From: Mastacembelus armatus
Taxonomy: Eukaryota > Chordata > Actinopteri > Synbranchiformes > Mastacembelidae
Reading direction: 5' to 3'
Assembly (NCBI RefSeq): GCF_900324485.2
Contig: NC_046646.1
Coordinates: forward strand, 18,129,156-18,193,155
Length of the DNA: 64,000 nucleotides
A model generated the notes under the pieces. It did no database searches, had not been told where the DNA came from, and saw nothing but the letters and a program-made list of their open reading frames with translations. Position 1 is the stretch's first letter; each line of letters starts with the position of its first letter. Below are positions 52,913-63,600 of the stretch, in pieces. Position numbers and translations under genes: made by a program.

Positions 52913-53899
52913 ATGACCCCAGCTCCTAACATATCTAATGTCACATTTTTTCGACCTGCTAAATTTTATTTTAGTGGATTTTACAATGTTCTTCATGTTG
53001 AGTATTTCTATATCTTCCTGTGTTTTGTCTATATCATGACTGTTGTTGGGAATGTTCTCCTTCTCTCAGTGATTTTCCTGGTCAAGACTCTTCATACTCC
53101 TAAATACATGATTGTGTTCAACCTGGCTTTGACAGATTTGTGTGGGAGCACTGCTCTCATCCCAAAAGTCTTAGACACATTTTTGTTTGACAACAGATAC
53201 ATTGTCTATGAGGCTTGTTTATGTCAAATGTTTTTTGTTCTGTCCTTTCTAAGTGTGCAGTCATGGACACTTGTCACTATGGCATATGACAGATTTATAG
53301 CAATTTGCTTCCCTTTAAGGTACCATAGTATTGTGACTAAACCAGCTGTTGCTGCAATATTGCTGTTTTCATGGGTTGTTTTATTGAGTCTAATATCATG
53401 CTTGGTTGGGCTACTTGATCGTCTCTCCTTCTGTGGATCTTTGGTGATACAAAGCTTTTACTGTGATCATGGACCAACATATCAGCTGGCCTGTAATAAT
53501 AGGTTTTTAAATTATGTATTTATATGCATTTTTGTTGTAACAGTCTTCCTTTTTCCTCTCATATTGATAGTAGCAACATATGTTTGCATTGCCATAGCAC
53601 TGAGCAGGATTGCATCAGGAGAGGAAAGAGTCAAAGCACTGAAAACTTGTACTTCTCACCTGATTCTTGTGACAATTTTTTTCCTACCATTTTTGGGCAC
53701 CAACATAGCTATATTAACATCCTACCTTCATCCAAATGCCAGAATGATAAACTCTGCTTTAACACACACCATGCCAGCTTTGCTAAATCCTATTATATAC
53801 TCTTTAAAGACAGAAGAAGTGCTGGACTCTATCAAAAAACTTTACAAAAACAATAGGCCGAGCAACATAACCTTGTCCAAGAAGGTGACCTGTATATAG
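52913..53899 (+). CDS. Olfactory receptor, block B (328 aa)
   Basis: Coding region in one exon from the ATG at 52913 (MTPAPNISNVTF; sequons at 6 and 9). Visible: GN at N47, TDL with D75, FDNRYIVYEAC with Cys102, MAYDRFIAIC near 123-131, SFCGS...FYCDHG...ACNN, KALKTC, HPNAR, NPIIY and the tail NRPSNITLSKKVTCI. Highly similar to 56754 and, through the 192 bp TM1-TM3 tract, to 36059. FRPAKF differs from VRPAKF in paralogs, and ACNN from ACND. It is part of a tandem unit of about 3.8 kb (promoter, gene, 3' flank) repeated at 56.5 kb. Likely functional. Confidence 0.93.
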   Translation: MTPAPNISNVTFFRPAKFYFSGFYNVLHVEYFYIFLCFVYIMTVVGNVLLLSVIFLVKTLHTPKYMIVFNLALTDLCGSTALIPKVLDTFLFDNRYIVYEACLCQMFFVLSFLSVQSWTLVTMAYDRFIAICFPLRYHSIVTKPAVAAILLFSWVVLLSLISCLVGLLDRLSFCGSLVIQSFYCDHGPTYQLACNNRFLNYVFICIFVVTVFLFPLILIVATYVCIAIALSRIASGEERVKALKTCTSHLILVTIFFLPFLGTNIAILTSYLHPNARMINSALTHTMPALLNPIIYSLKTEEVLDSIKKLYKNNRPSNITLSKKVTCI

Positions 53900-54853
53900 C
53901 TGCTCACATTTACATAGTGGTAAGATTGTTTAAATGTTTGAAATTAAAATATATGTATAGTTTTAATTATTATTTCAAAACTTGGACATATTTTGCTAAA
54001 AGTGATTAACTGTTTCCATGCTTTATCAGAGTCGTATATCAAAAGATATGATAAAGTATCACATACCATTTTAAAAATATGTTCAGTTCAGAGATATTAA
54101 GCATGGCTGTTAAAGCATATATCAGAATAAATGGATCAATAAAACATTCAATTAAAATATCTTACTTTGCAATGAAAATATAGGCATAGATGTCTGCATG
54201 TATTTTCAAATCTTACATATATTTAGCAAAGCAACCATGATCATTAATTGTTGTTCTATAATGCGCTACCATGGAGATGCAAATATTAAACACATTTTAA
54301 ATTATAACAGAAAAATCTAAAAAGAAAATATATTCAGAGATATTAAGCATGGCTGTTAAAGCACCAATCTGAAAAAAGTGATCAACACATAATGTAATTT
54401 TAACAAAATGTACTACACTAATATTAATAGTATAAAACTGAACATCTTGTGTAATAATCTTTTTTTTAAGAAAGACCTGGCAACAAAACAAAGCCCGACC
54501 TATAAACCAAGAGAAAATGTATGGAAGGTCAATAAGACTATGAACAGAGAGGTACCATTAGTGTAATTTGCCATATATTTTATCCTGTGGTAAAGCATTT
54601 CCTGTTTCTTTGTTTACATGTGAAAACTATTCCAAGCTGTTGCAGCATAAAACCCAAAACAAACAAACAATGATAAATACTGTCCAGAATATTTTGCAGA
54701 GTATCAGTGTGAATCTAATAAATGTACAGCTCCTTAAGAAACTTGTCTCTTCCTTGATGGCCAGCTGCTGCAGGGTGTAAAAAGGGGCTAAGTTCTGAAG
54801 TGAAGATAACTCCAGCACTGGAGCAGAAGTCTCCCCAACCACGTCATCTAATT
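53900..54853. other. 3' flank of gene 52913, duplicated
   Basis: About 54159-54780 is repeated with moderate changes at 57781-58350 and 58745-58830 (AATGAAAATATAGGCATAG, GGAGATGCAAATATTAAACACA, CAGAGATATTAAGCATGGCTGTTAAAGC, ATGTACTACACTAATATTAAT, ACAGCTCCTTAAGAAACTTGT). An AGAGATATTAAGCATGGCTGTTAAAGCA phrase occurs twice within this copy (54091 and 54334). No gene. Confidence 0.6.
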
Positions 54854-55690
54854 CAGTGGGTCCCAGTCTATTTTGGGTGAACGCCTCCCCCTAAGTCAAG
54901 TTGAAAACTCTTGCTGCCCCCCGCGACCCAGCTCACATCTCAAGCAGACACATTGGGTGATTTCTATCAAAAACACCATAATTTATTCAGACTACCTTTT
55001 GTTATGAGTGACAGGTATTGCCAAGTAATGTGCATGGTCTAACAATGAAAAGTCTGAATTGCAAAAGTTTCATAGGCAGCCCTGATAGTGTAAAAACAGA
55101 TAAATGAATAAAATAAAAAACAGTAACAGGATTGCAAGATTATACAAGTATTTCTTGTTAATATTACCAAAAGGAAAGTCTTCAGATTGTAGGCAGATTA
55201 GTGACAACCCTGTGCCTGGTGATTAGCTGCTAATTTCTTTCTGAACATACAGAGGGATGTTAACTTGAGCCTGAGTGCACCTGAGGCTATTAGGTTTAGC
55301 CAATTTTCTGTACATCGAGTGCATGTAAAGTACTTGGCTGAATCCCTGTTAAACAAGACAGGATGCGTGGATAGGAAGGAGCAGAAGCTGGGTCTCTTCC
55401 AAACATGTAGGAAAATGCTGACCTGTACAGACCCAAAATCACATGCTAACCAGATGTGTGAAATGGTGTCTGTGCCTCCTTGTCATTTTGTAGATCAATG
55501 ACATGCTCATGGATGGCGACTTCTTTTTCAAAGACATCCATCTCAAAAGGCTTTAGGACCCAGTCATGAACATCCAGATTCTGAAAGACCTTGAAGCAGG
55601 TCTCCATGTCAGCTCTGATCATCCTCCAGTGCTCAGTGTAACATGTCAGATGATCATCAGTCAACTCACTTGAGTCCTAAAAGCAGGTGC
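54854..55690 (-). mobile_element. hAT-type transposon remnant
   Basis: The left end CAGTGGGTCCCAGTCTATTTTGGG...GCCTCCCCC looks like the terminal repeat of hAT/Charlie-type elements (CAGTGGTTCCCAA...CGCCCCC). On the minus strand, 55446-55664 reads FKVFQNLDVHDWVLKPFEMD and VIDLQNDKEAQ, which resembles the C-terminal part of domesticated-type hAT/ZBED5-like transposases (W..PF....., (I/L)DLQ). The remainder of the transposase and the other terminus are missing. An 8 bp target copy could not be confirmed. Confidence 0.6.
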
Positions 55691-55824
55691 AGATATAGAA
55701 GAGATTCATTTTAACGCAGTTGATAATTGTTGATATAGTGAATATATAAACAGCACAGAAAATAAAATAAATATATAGTAACAGCTTGGCAGCTGTGGAA
55801 ACTGGCTAAACTGATCTTGGATCA

Positions 55825-55965
55825 TTCATCATCCATCAATCCATTATCTATACCTGCTTATTCCTAATTAGGGTCACAGGGATCTGCTAGAGCCTATCCC
55901 AGCTCTCTTTAGGTATAAGGCAGAGGTACACCCTGGACAGGTCACCAGTTCATCACAGCTTGGTG
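55825..55965 (-). repeat. RTE/SINE 3' tail (copy A)
   Basis: CATCCATCAATCCATTATCTATACC, GGGTCACAGGGATCTGCTAGAGCC, CCAGCTCTCTTTAGG and CACCCTGGACAGGTCACCAG. Duplicated, with the same flanks, at 58850-58990. Confidence 0.8.
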
Positions 55966-56009
55966 AGATTCAATTTTCAAATAAATGTATGTTTTCATTG
56001 AACCTACAT

Positions 56010-56335
56010 TACAACAGGTGGTTAGCATCGTTACCTCACAACAAGAAGTTTCCTGGTTTGAACCCTGGTTGACCCAGGACCTTTTTATGTGGAGTTTACA
56101 TGTTCTCACTGTCTCTCTGTGAGTTTTTTGGTACTCAGTCCAAAAACATGCAGCTTAGGTTAACTGATCAATCTATATTGTCTGTAGCTGTGAATGTGAA
56201 CATGACTGGTTGTCTCTATTTATGTGTCAGTCCAGGGTGTACCCAAGTTTTTGTGCAGTGTCAGCTGGGATTGGCTCAAGCTCCCCCACGACCCTGGATA
56301 GCAAGAATAAGCGTTAGATAATGGATACATTTTTT
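56010..56335 (+). repeat. tRNA-derived SINE with RTE tail
   Basis: The head CAGGTGGTTAGCATCGTTACCTCAC (box A-like) and CCTGGTTTGAACCCTGG (box B) resemble a tRNA-type RNA polymerase III promoter. The RTE-like body follows: ACATGTTCTCACTG, CCAAAAACATGCAGCTTAGGTTAACTG, GTGAATGTGAACATGACTGG, GTCCAGGGTGTACCC, and the end GATAGCAAGAATAAGCG. Opposite in orientation to the adjacent tail at 55825. A truncated twin lies at 59036-59240. Confidence 0.8.
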
Positions 56336-56514
56336 AAAGCTTCTGAATTCATTTGACCTCCTTTTTAAAATCATTAACTGTGCTTTATAATTTGTGGCAT
56401 TTATTCTAGTTAATTTTCTGTTTCCACATGTAGTTTTTGTTTCTGCATGTATCAGTACCATGGTTACAATATTTAACTGAATTAGTTGTTTCAGCACACT
56501 GACTATAATGACAT

Positions 56515-56652
56515 TGACTAATTTGTGATTTGTGGTCATGTGACACAGCTACCTTCATTTCTTCTGACTCAATGACAGAGGACAAAATATAAACAGTAGG
56601 TCTGTCACAGTACAACTCACTTCAGGGAACTGCACACTGGTTACTGTCTGAG
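56515..56652 (+). promoter_or_regulatory. Block-B promoter module (gene 56754)
   Basis: ATTTGTGGTCATGTGACACAGCTACC, CAATGACAGAGG, TATAAACAG at 56588, GTCACAGTACAACTCACTTCAGGGAACTGCACACTGG (in parts) and the 5'UTR exon end TGTCTGAG|GTGAGTTTGG at 56652. The 84 bp intron ends TTTTTCATCAAG at 56736, 17 bases before the ATG. Confidence 0.65.
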
Positions 56653-56753
56653 GTGAGTTTGGCTACAGCAGTTTGCATGAATTATCTATGTCATTAGTAT
56701 ACAGTACATTGTTTTAGTTTCTCCTTTTTCATCAAGATAAGAAAATATTCATA

Positions 56754-57740
56754 ATGGTCCCAACTGCTATCATATCTAATGTCACATTTGTTCGTCCAGC
56801 AGAATTTTATCTCAGTGGATTTTCCAACATCCCTCATGTTACATATTTTTATATCTTCCTGTGTTTTGCCTATATCATGACTGTTGTTGGGAATGTTCTC
56901 CTTCTCTCAGTGATTTTCCTGGTCAAGACTCTTCATACTCCTAAATACATGATTGTGTTCAACCTGGCTTTGACAGATTTGTGTGGGAGCACTGCTCTCA
57001 TCCCAAAAGTCTTAGACACATTTTTGTTTGACAACAGATACATTGTCTATGAGGCTTGTTTATGTCAAATATTTTTTGTTATGGTTTTTGCAAGTGTGCA
57101 GTCATGGACACTTGTCACTATGGCATATGACAGATTTATAGCAATTTGCTTCCCTTTAAGGTACCATAGTATTGTGACTAAACCAGCTATTGCTGCAATG
57201 CTGTTATTTGCATGGGCTGTTTTATTGAGTCTAATATCATGCATGGTTGGGCTACTTGATCGTCTCTCCTTCTGTGGATCTTTAGTGATACAAAGCTTTT
57301 ACTGTGATCATGGACCAATATATCGTCTGGCCTGTAATGACAAGTCATTAAATTACATATTTATATTTATTTTTGTCATAACAGTCTTCCTTTTTCCTCT
57401 CATATTGATAGCAGCAACATATGTTTGCATTGCCATAGCACTGAGCAGGATTGCATCAGGAGAGGAAAGAGTCAAAGCATTGAAAACTTGTACTTCTCAC
57501 CTGATACTTGTGGCTATTTTTTTCCTACCTTTTCTGGGCACCAACATAGCTGGACTGGCCTCCTACCTCCATCCTAATGCCAGGATCATAAACTCTACTT
57601 TAACACACATCATACCTGCTTTGTTAAATCCTATTATATACTCTTTAAAGTCGGAAGAAGTGCTGAACTCTATCAAGAAATTTTGGAAAAATAATAGGCT
57701 GAGGAACATAACCTTGTCTGAGAAGGTGACGTCTTTATGA
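56754..57740 (+). CDS. Olfactory receptor, block B (328 aa)
   Basis: Coding region in one exon from ATG 56754. Visible: NVT sequon at 9-11, TM1 about 30-55 with N47, TDL with D75, Cys102, MAYDRFIAIC from 123, SFCGS...FYCDHG...ACND, KALKTC, HPNAR, NPIIY and the tail NRLRNITLSEKVTSL. Nearest paralog 52913; the 5' module, 3' flank and the SINE pair upstream are also shared along the 56-59 kb region. From 56871 to 57062 the DNA is identical to genes 36059 and 52913. All hallmark residues are kept; likely functional. Confidence 0.94.
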   Translation: MVPTAIISNVTFVRPAEFYLSGFSNIPHVTYFYIFLCFAYIMTVVGNVLLLSVIFLVKTLHTPKYMIVFNLALTDLCGSTALIPKVLDTFLFDNRYIVYEACLCQIFFVMVFASVQSWTLVTMAYDRFIAICFPLRYHSIVTKPAIAAMLLFAWAVLLSLISCMVGLLDRLSFCGSLVIQSFYCDHGPIYRLACNDKSLNYIFIFIFVITVFLFPLILIAATYVCIAIALSRIASGEERVKALKTCTSHLILVAIFFLPFLGTNIAGLASYLHPNARIINSTLTHIIPALLNPIIYSLKSEEVLNSIKKFWKNNRLRNITLSEKVTSL

Positions 57741-58849
57741 CTGCTCTGCTGACATTTACAAAGTGGTAAAATTGTATAAATATCTTATTTTACAATGAAA
57801 ATATAGGCATAGTTGTCTGTATGTGTTTTCACATCTTAGATATATTTTGCAAAGCTGATCATTAACTGTTGTTCTATAATGCTTTACCTTGGAGATGCAA
57901 ATATTAAACACATATTAAATTATAAAATAACAATCTAAAAAGAAAATATATCCAGAGATATTAAACATGGCTGTTAAAGCATCAATCTTTAAACAATTGA
58001 TCAACCCATAATGTAACTTTAACAAAATGTACTACACTAATATTAATGGTATAAAAGGGGACTTCCTGTGTAATATCTTATTGAGATTAACAATCTCTTT
58101 TTCAAGAAAGACCTGGCTGGATTAACAACATTACAAGTTTCAAACAGGACAATACCTCATCTAACACATATGTTGAAACAAAGCCAGACCTAAAAACCAA
58201 GAGAAAATATATGGAAGGTCAATGAGACTTTGAACAGAGAGGGACCATTAGTGTATTTTGCCACATATTTTATCCTGTGGTAAAGCATTTCCAGTTTCTT
58301 TATTTACACATGAAAACTATTCCAGGCTGTTGCTGCATGAAACACATTTTTCACAGAGAGTGATGACATTTTTTGTTCTCCTGTGTTACCACTGTGTCAA
58401 CAATGTAAAACAGTTTTTTCTACATTTATCAAGTAACATGACTTTTGTTTTGTCTGGGGTTGGATGTGCAGAGACTGTACATCATTAATTGCAGACTGAT
58501 GTTTATAAAGTTTAGAAAGAGCCAATTAGCGTTTACATGTGGAGTCCTACCCTAGCAATAATTACTAAAGCAGTCTGCTGCTTGATCAAACATGTTTTCA
58601 AGAAGCAACCATTGCCATAACAGGGCATGGTCCTTAGCATCAAAGGCTTTAGACAAGTCCTGTCAATCTATTTAAATATTTCATCACGATTAATTAGATG
58701 ATGTCCATTGTTAACTTTCTTTATGCAGATTTATGTTTTTATTATCAGAATATTTTGCAGAGTATCAATGTGTATATAATAAATGCTACAGCTCCTTAAG
58801 AAACTTGTGAATTGTGTATTCCGTGCTTACCAGCTGCTGCAGAATCTAT
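57741..58849. other. 3' flank of gene 56754, duplicated
   Basis: Repeats the 54.16-54.8 kb flank, with an extra ~400 bases (about 58340-58740) that the other copy lacks. No gene. Confidence 0.6.
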
Positions 58850-58990
58850 TCATTCATCATTCATCAATCCGTTATCTATACCCGCTTATTCCTAACCAGG
58901 GTCACAGGGATCTGCTGGAGCCTATCCCAGCTCTCTTTAGGTATAAGGCAGAGGTACACCCTGGACAAGTCACCAGTCCATCACAGCCTA
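58850..58990 (-). repeat. RTE/SINE 3' tail (copy B)
   Basis: Duplicate of 55825-55965, including the following GTGAGATTCAATTTTCAAATAAATGTATG spacer. Confidence 0.8.
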
Positions 58991-59035
58991 GTGAGATTCA
59001 ATTTTCAAATAAATGTATGTTTTTATTCAACCTAA

Positions 59036-59240
59036 ATTACAACAGGTGGTTGGCATTGTTACCTCACAGCAAGAATTTTCCTGGTTTAAATCCTGGTTGA
59101 ACCAGGGCCTTTTTATGTGGCGTTTACATGTTCTCACTTTTACTCTGTGGGTTTTTTGGTGCTCTGGTTTCTTCCTCCAGTCCAAAAACATGCAGCTTAG
59201 GTTAACTGATCAATCTATATTGTCCAGAGGTATGAATACG
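59036..59240 (+). repeat. Truncated SINE, twin of 56010-56335
   Basis: ACAACAGGTGGTTGGCATTG...CTGGTTTAAATCCTGG...GTCCAAAAACATGCAGC...TATGAATACGAACATGACCAG. Its box B is decayed (TTTAAATCC). It is cut on the right directly at the block-B promoter module (CTCCTTTGGCTCACAATGACAG), so a deletion joined the two. Confidence 0.8.
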
Positions 59241-59254
59241 AACATGACCAGTTG

Positions 59255-59351
59255 TCTCCTTTGGCTCACAATGACAGAGGACAAAATATAAATGGCAGGT
59301 CTCTCACAGTACAACTTACTTTAGGGAACTACACGCTGGTTACTGTCTGAG
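59255..59351 (+). promoter_or_regulatory. Block-B promoter module (pseudogene 59453)
   Basis: CACAATGACAGAGG, TATAAATGG at 59287, CAGGTCTCTCACAGTACAAC, TTTAGGGAACTACACGC and the 5'UTR exon end TGTCTGAG|GTGAGTATGG at 59351. The intron ends TTTTTCATCAAG at 59435. The upstream E-box-like ATCATGTGACACAGC part is gone, replaced by the SINE. Confidence 0.6.
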
Positions 59352-59452
59352 GTGAGTATGGTTTCAACAGTTTGCAACAGTAATATATGTTATCAGTATA
59401 CAGTACATTGTGTTAGTTTCTCCTTTTTCATCAAGATGAGAAAATATTCATA

Positions 59453-59580
59453 ATGGTCCCAGGAGCTTCTACCATATCTAATGTCACATTTGTTCACCCA
59501 AGATTCTATATCAATGGGTTTACCAACATGTCAAATGTTACATATTTTTATATCTTACTGTGTTTTGTTTATATCATGAG
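59453..59580 (+). pseudogene. Block-B OR start, cut by an RTE LINE
   Basis: ATG 59453 opens MVPGASTISNVTFVHPRFYI and TNMSNVTYFYILLCFVYIMS, the first ~42 codons of a block-B receptor; the frame ends at once in the TGAATGAATG repeat. The rest of the gene is absent from the window. The RPA motif reads HPR with a codon lost. The promoter and leader intron are intact. Confidence 0.85.
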
Positions 59581-60300
59581 TGAATGAATGAATGAATGAA
59601 TGCAACCACAAGGGGGCAAATGCAACTACAAAGGGGCACAATCCAGTCTTCATGTACTGGTCCCAAGTCCAGGTATATGCAGAGGGTTGTGTCAGGAAGG
59701 ACATCCAACGTATAATTTAAGCCAAATCAAACATGCAAATCACAAATATGACTTCCATACGGGATCGGTTGTAGCCTGTGTTAACAACAACCATCACTGG
59801 TGCTGTTGACTTACAGGGTGCCAGTGGAAATTGGACTACTGTTAGTCGAAGAAGGAGAGGAGGAAGGCGTGTACGTAGGCAAAGAGAGAAGAAGAAGGGC
59901 AGGAGTGAAGGACTTAGAGTAGGGACTTTGAATGTAGGGACTTTGTCAGGGAAAACTAGAGAGTTGGCTGATATGATGGAGAGAAGAAAGGTGGATATCT
60001 TGTGTGTTCAGGAGACCAGGTAGAAAGGTAGCAAGGCCTAGAGATTAGGAGCAGGGTTCAAGCTTGTTTTATCATGGTGTGGATGGAAAGAAGAATGGAG
60101 TAGGAGTTATCCTGACGGAGGATTTTGCTAGGAATGTTCTGGAGGTGAAGAGAGTGTCAGATAGGGTGATGAGTCTGAAGCTGGAAGTTGAAGGTGTGAT
60201 GTTGAATGTTGTCACTGGTTATGCCCCACAGGTAGGATGTGAGTTAGAAGAGAATGAGAAATTCTGGAGGGAGATGGATGAGGTGATCCAGGGTGTTGGT
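59580..60300 (+). mobile_element. RTE-clade LINE, 5' part
   Basis: After a (TGAA)n stretch (59578-59602), a 5'UTR-like region (with GGTCCCAAGTCCAGG...GGGTTGTGTCAGGAAGGACATCC) leads into ORF2. Readable: RVGTLNVGTLSGKTRELADMMERRK and ILCVQET (59910-60020), then FYHGVDGKKNGVGVIL, RVSDRVMSLKLEVEGVML and VTGYAPQVGCELEE (60066-60250), the RTE apurinic-type endonuclease. The frame has a TAG at 60022 where the family has Trp, a second stop near 60043 and a frame change before 60064. The sequence stops at about 60300 (EVIQGV), before the reverse transcriptase. Confidence 0.85.
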
Positions 60301-60358
60301 TCTAATCAAACATTTAAACAGAGACTTTCTTTTCTTTGTTCTAGGTTGAGCTCGTGAC
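60301..60358. other. Unassigned 58 bp between RTE and LTR
   Basis: Not readable as continuing RTE coding sequence and outside the LTR; origin unknown. Confidence 0.4.
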
Positions 60359-60677
60359 TGTTAGGAGATACAAACTTGTTGCTTATCTCCGGCTGCAGCC
60401 CCGAGCCCGCTCAGAACACTTTAATTTATATCTGGAGGTGGTTACATGGGTTCCAGGCACCGTCTCACTTTACACAATAGGGGAGAGTTAAAACATAGGT
60501 TAACTTCAGAGTTCATACAAAGTTCACATCCATACATTTACATGTCTTGGTGATTTGCACAGAAAACCTGGGTTTCCTCAACTATGACATGCCTGGTTAC
60601 ACCCTTTACATAAATCTGTCTACAAAATGACAATTCTCATAACACAGTTAGCAATTTACAATGCCCTTATTCTAACA
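60359..60677 (-). repeat. Fossil retrovirus LTR (319 bp)
   Basis: Ends TGTTAG...CTAACA as expected for a retroviral LTR. On the minus strand it contains a TATAAATTAAAG box, and a purine-rich tract (GGAGGGAAA) lies just before its start, fitting the polypurine tract and so the 3' LTR of the element to the right. The partner LTR is outside the window. Confidence 0.75.
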
Positions 60678-63600
60678 TTTCCCTCCTGTTTGTCATTTTC
60701 ACCATAGTATCAGAGTTTTCCATCTTCCTTGTAGGATTTTCTGGAAACTCGTCATTATGACCAAACAAGATTTGGAGAAGCAAGGCTCTGTGAGGGGTTG
60801 GGCGAAAACCTTCTGTAAAGGAAAAATTCCCAACCGGCCCCCAGGCTCCTGGGCGACCACCTCTGGTCCTCTATCAGAGCACAAACAGTTACACATAATC
60901 AGTATTTACACAACCTGTTCATCTCTGTGCTTGCATAACAGACAATACTTAGTGTCCCTAGACACAGAACCAGCCCATGGAGAGCCATAGCTGGGAGTAA
61001 GGATCAGATGGTCTCTTCAGCAGCCAAGGGTTTTGATACCGGCTGACTTCCACCTTACTCGGCTCCTAGTGGCTGTAGTATCTTGCAGTGGCTCTGGTGA
61101 ATCCACGTAGGTCTCTCCTGAATCTTTACTGCAGTGGGAGTGGTCAGGATCACTGTATAGGGCCCCTCCCACTTGGGAGTGGACCAGGTCTTCCTTTTGA
61201 TGACCTTTATCAGGACTTGGTCACCAGGCTTAACTCTCTGCACCTGTGGAGACAAAACATCTCTTGGCAGATTATTTGCACTCATGACTTCTCTAGTTTG
61301 CAACATCTTGCTCATCCATTCAGCTAGAGTAGTTTCTCCTTGAGGTTTTTCACACACATTTTCACAAATGGGAAGTGTAAAAGGTCTTCCATAAAGGATT
61401 TCAAACGGGGTCAGGCCTCTGTCTGTTGGCGTGACCCTCATATACATTTTTACCAGGGGGAGGCACTCCACCCATGTCCTTACCTTTTGCTCCATAGTTT
61501 TCCTCAGTCTCATCTTTATAGTGCCATTAGTTCTTTCTACCAGGCCTGCACTTTGGGGATGGTATGAACAGTGGTTTTTCAATTCAAACCCCAGATGTTT
61601 AGACATCTGCGTAACTACTTCATTTACAAAATGTGGACCATTATCACTGTAGACTCGCTGTGGGATTCCATGATCCGGGATTATACTTTTACACAGCGCT
61701 TTGGCCACTGTTAGTGCATCAGCACTTTTGCTGGGCACAATCTCAACCCACTTAGAGTATGCATCTATCAAAACAAGACAATACTTGTATGTCTGACATT
61801 GTGACAACTCTATGAAATCCATATGAATAACTTGGAATGGATAGTCCGGATTGGGGAATCTCCCTCTCTTTGGTCTGAGATTTCCCTGTGGGTTATGCTT
61901 ACAGCAAGTCAAACAGGATTTACAAAAATTTTTTGAGTAGTTATTAAAACCTGGTGCATGAAAATACTTTTCCACTGCATATACCATCCCTCCTGTTGAC
62001 ACATGGCAAGGCCCATGCGTCAAAATAGCTGCCGTATGATAGAGACTTCTAGGTAGGCAAAGTTTGTCTTTAATCTTAAAAAGATCTTGCTCAATTATGG
62101 CTCCTCCTTTGAGCCAAAGTTGCTGTTCAGCCGGTGGAGCTCTTTTCTGCATGTCTGAAAGTACTTCATGATCTATAGGCTGTTTCACTTCTTCCATGAG
62201 GTAAAGGTTACATTTTCCAAACTGTCCCTGCGCTGCTGCTTTTGCTATAGCATCCGCTCTATTGTTTCCTTTAGATATTGGATCTAATTTCCTCGTATGT
62301 GCGGCACATTTACAGACCGCAAGTTGCTTTGGTAACATGACAGCTTGTAATAACTCCTGCAAGAGTGGAGCATGTCTAACTGACTGTCCTCCAGCTGTCT
62401 TCATTCCTCTGCGAGCCCATTGTGCAGCAAAAAAATTAAGAGTTGAAAAAGCATACTGGCTGTCTGTATAAATTGTAACACTCTTCCCCTCTGCTAGCCT
62501 ACATGCTTGCGTTAAGGCTATTATTTCTGCAGCCTGTGCTGAGAAATGTGAAGGAAGTTGCCCTGCTGCACAGACATCCTGTAGTGACACTACTGCGAAC
62601 CCACACATATTTTCTCCTTTGTCATTTTTAAAACAAGAACCATCTACAAACCACACGTCCCCTTCAGCTAAGGCTACATCCTTCAAATCACTACGGGGTT
62701 TACATGTCTCCTCAGTGTTTGTAATACAACAGTGTGGTGTGCCTTCCTCAGCCGTGGGCAATAGTGTAGATGGATTGAGTGTAGAGCATCTTTTTATAGT
62801 CAAATGTGGCTGGGACATTAGGAGCGCCATGACTGACAGATGTCTAGCTGGTGACAAAAATGACATTTTAGTTTCTGTCAGAAGTAAGTCAACTGAGTGT
62901 GGGACTAGCAATGTAAGTGAATGGAAAAGTATTACTTCTGCCGAGGCTTGCACTGCCATTGCAGCGGCACACACAGCTCTGACACAGGCAGGCAAAGCAC
63001 AAGCCACAGGATCCAGCCTCTTAGAATAATAGGCTACTGGCTTCTGCTTTCCTCCTGACAACTGAGTTAGCACCGAAGTCATGAACTTCCCTTTACAATC
63101 CACAGTTTGAACAAAGGGTTTACTATAATCTGGGAGACTCAAGACAGGTGTGGTCACTAACTGTGCTTTTAACTCACAGAAAGCCTTCTCACCTTCTGGA
63201 GTCCACTTTATTTCCTGCTTCATGGCCATCGGTGTTTCATAAATCAAGTCTAACAGCGGTTGTGTTACTTGAGCATAATCTGGAATCCACTGTCGACAAT
63301 AGTTACACAGTCCTAAGAATTGCATCATCTGTTGCTTAGTGATAGGCTTACAAGCTTGTTGAATAGCTGCTTTCCTGGATTCAGTCAGGGCTCTGCCTTC
63401 TGGTGTTAATTTATGACCCAGGAATACAACTTCAGAAGTAGCCCACTGTAGCTTTTTTGGAGATGCTTTGTTACCTGTTCTTTCTAAATGTTTGAACAGT
63501 GCTATCGCCGTGTCTTTGTTATGCTGCTGAGTGTCTGATGTAATTAAAATATCGTCCACATAGGTCAAAATTTGGCTATGTGAGGGCACATGGAATGTAG

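Noticed and set aside
56010-56110. tRNA gene at the SINE head
   Set aside because: Box A- and B-like words are present, but there is no cloverleaf, and an RTE-like body follows directly; it is a SINE.
60699-60896. 65-codon minus-strand frame between pol and LTR as an envelope gene
   Set aside because: Far too short, with no signal peptide, cleavage site or transmembrane segment typical of an envelope.
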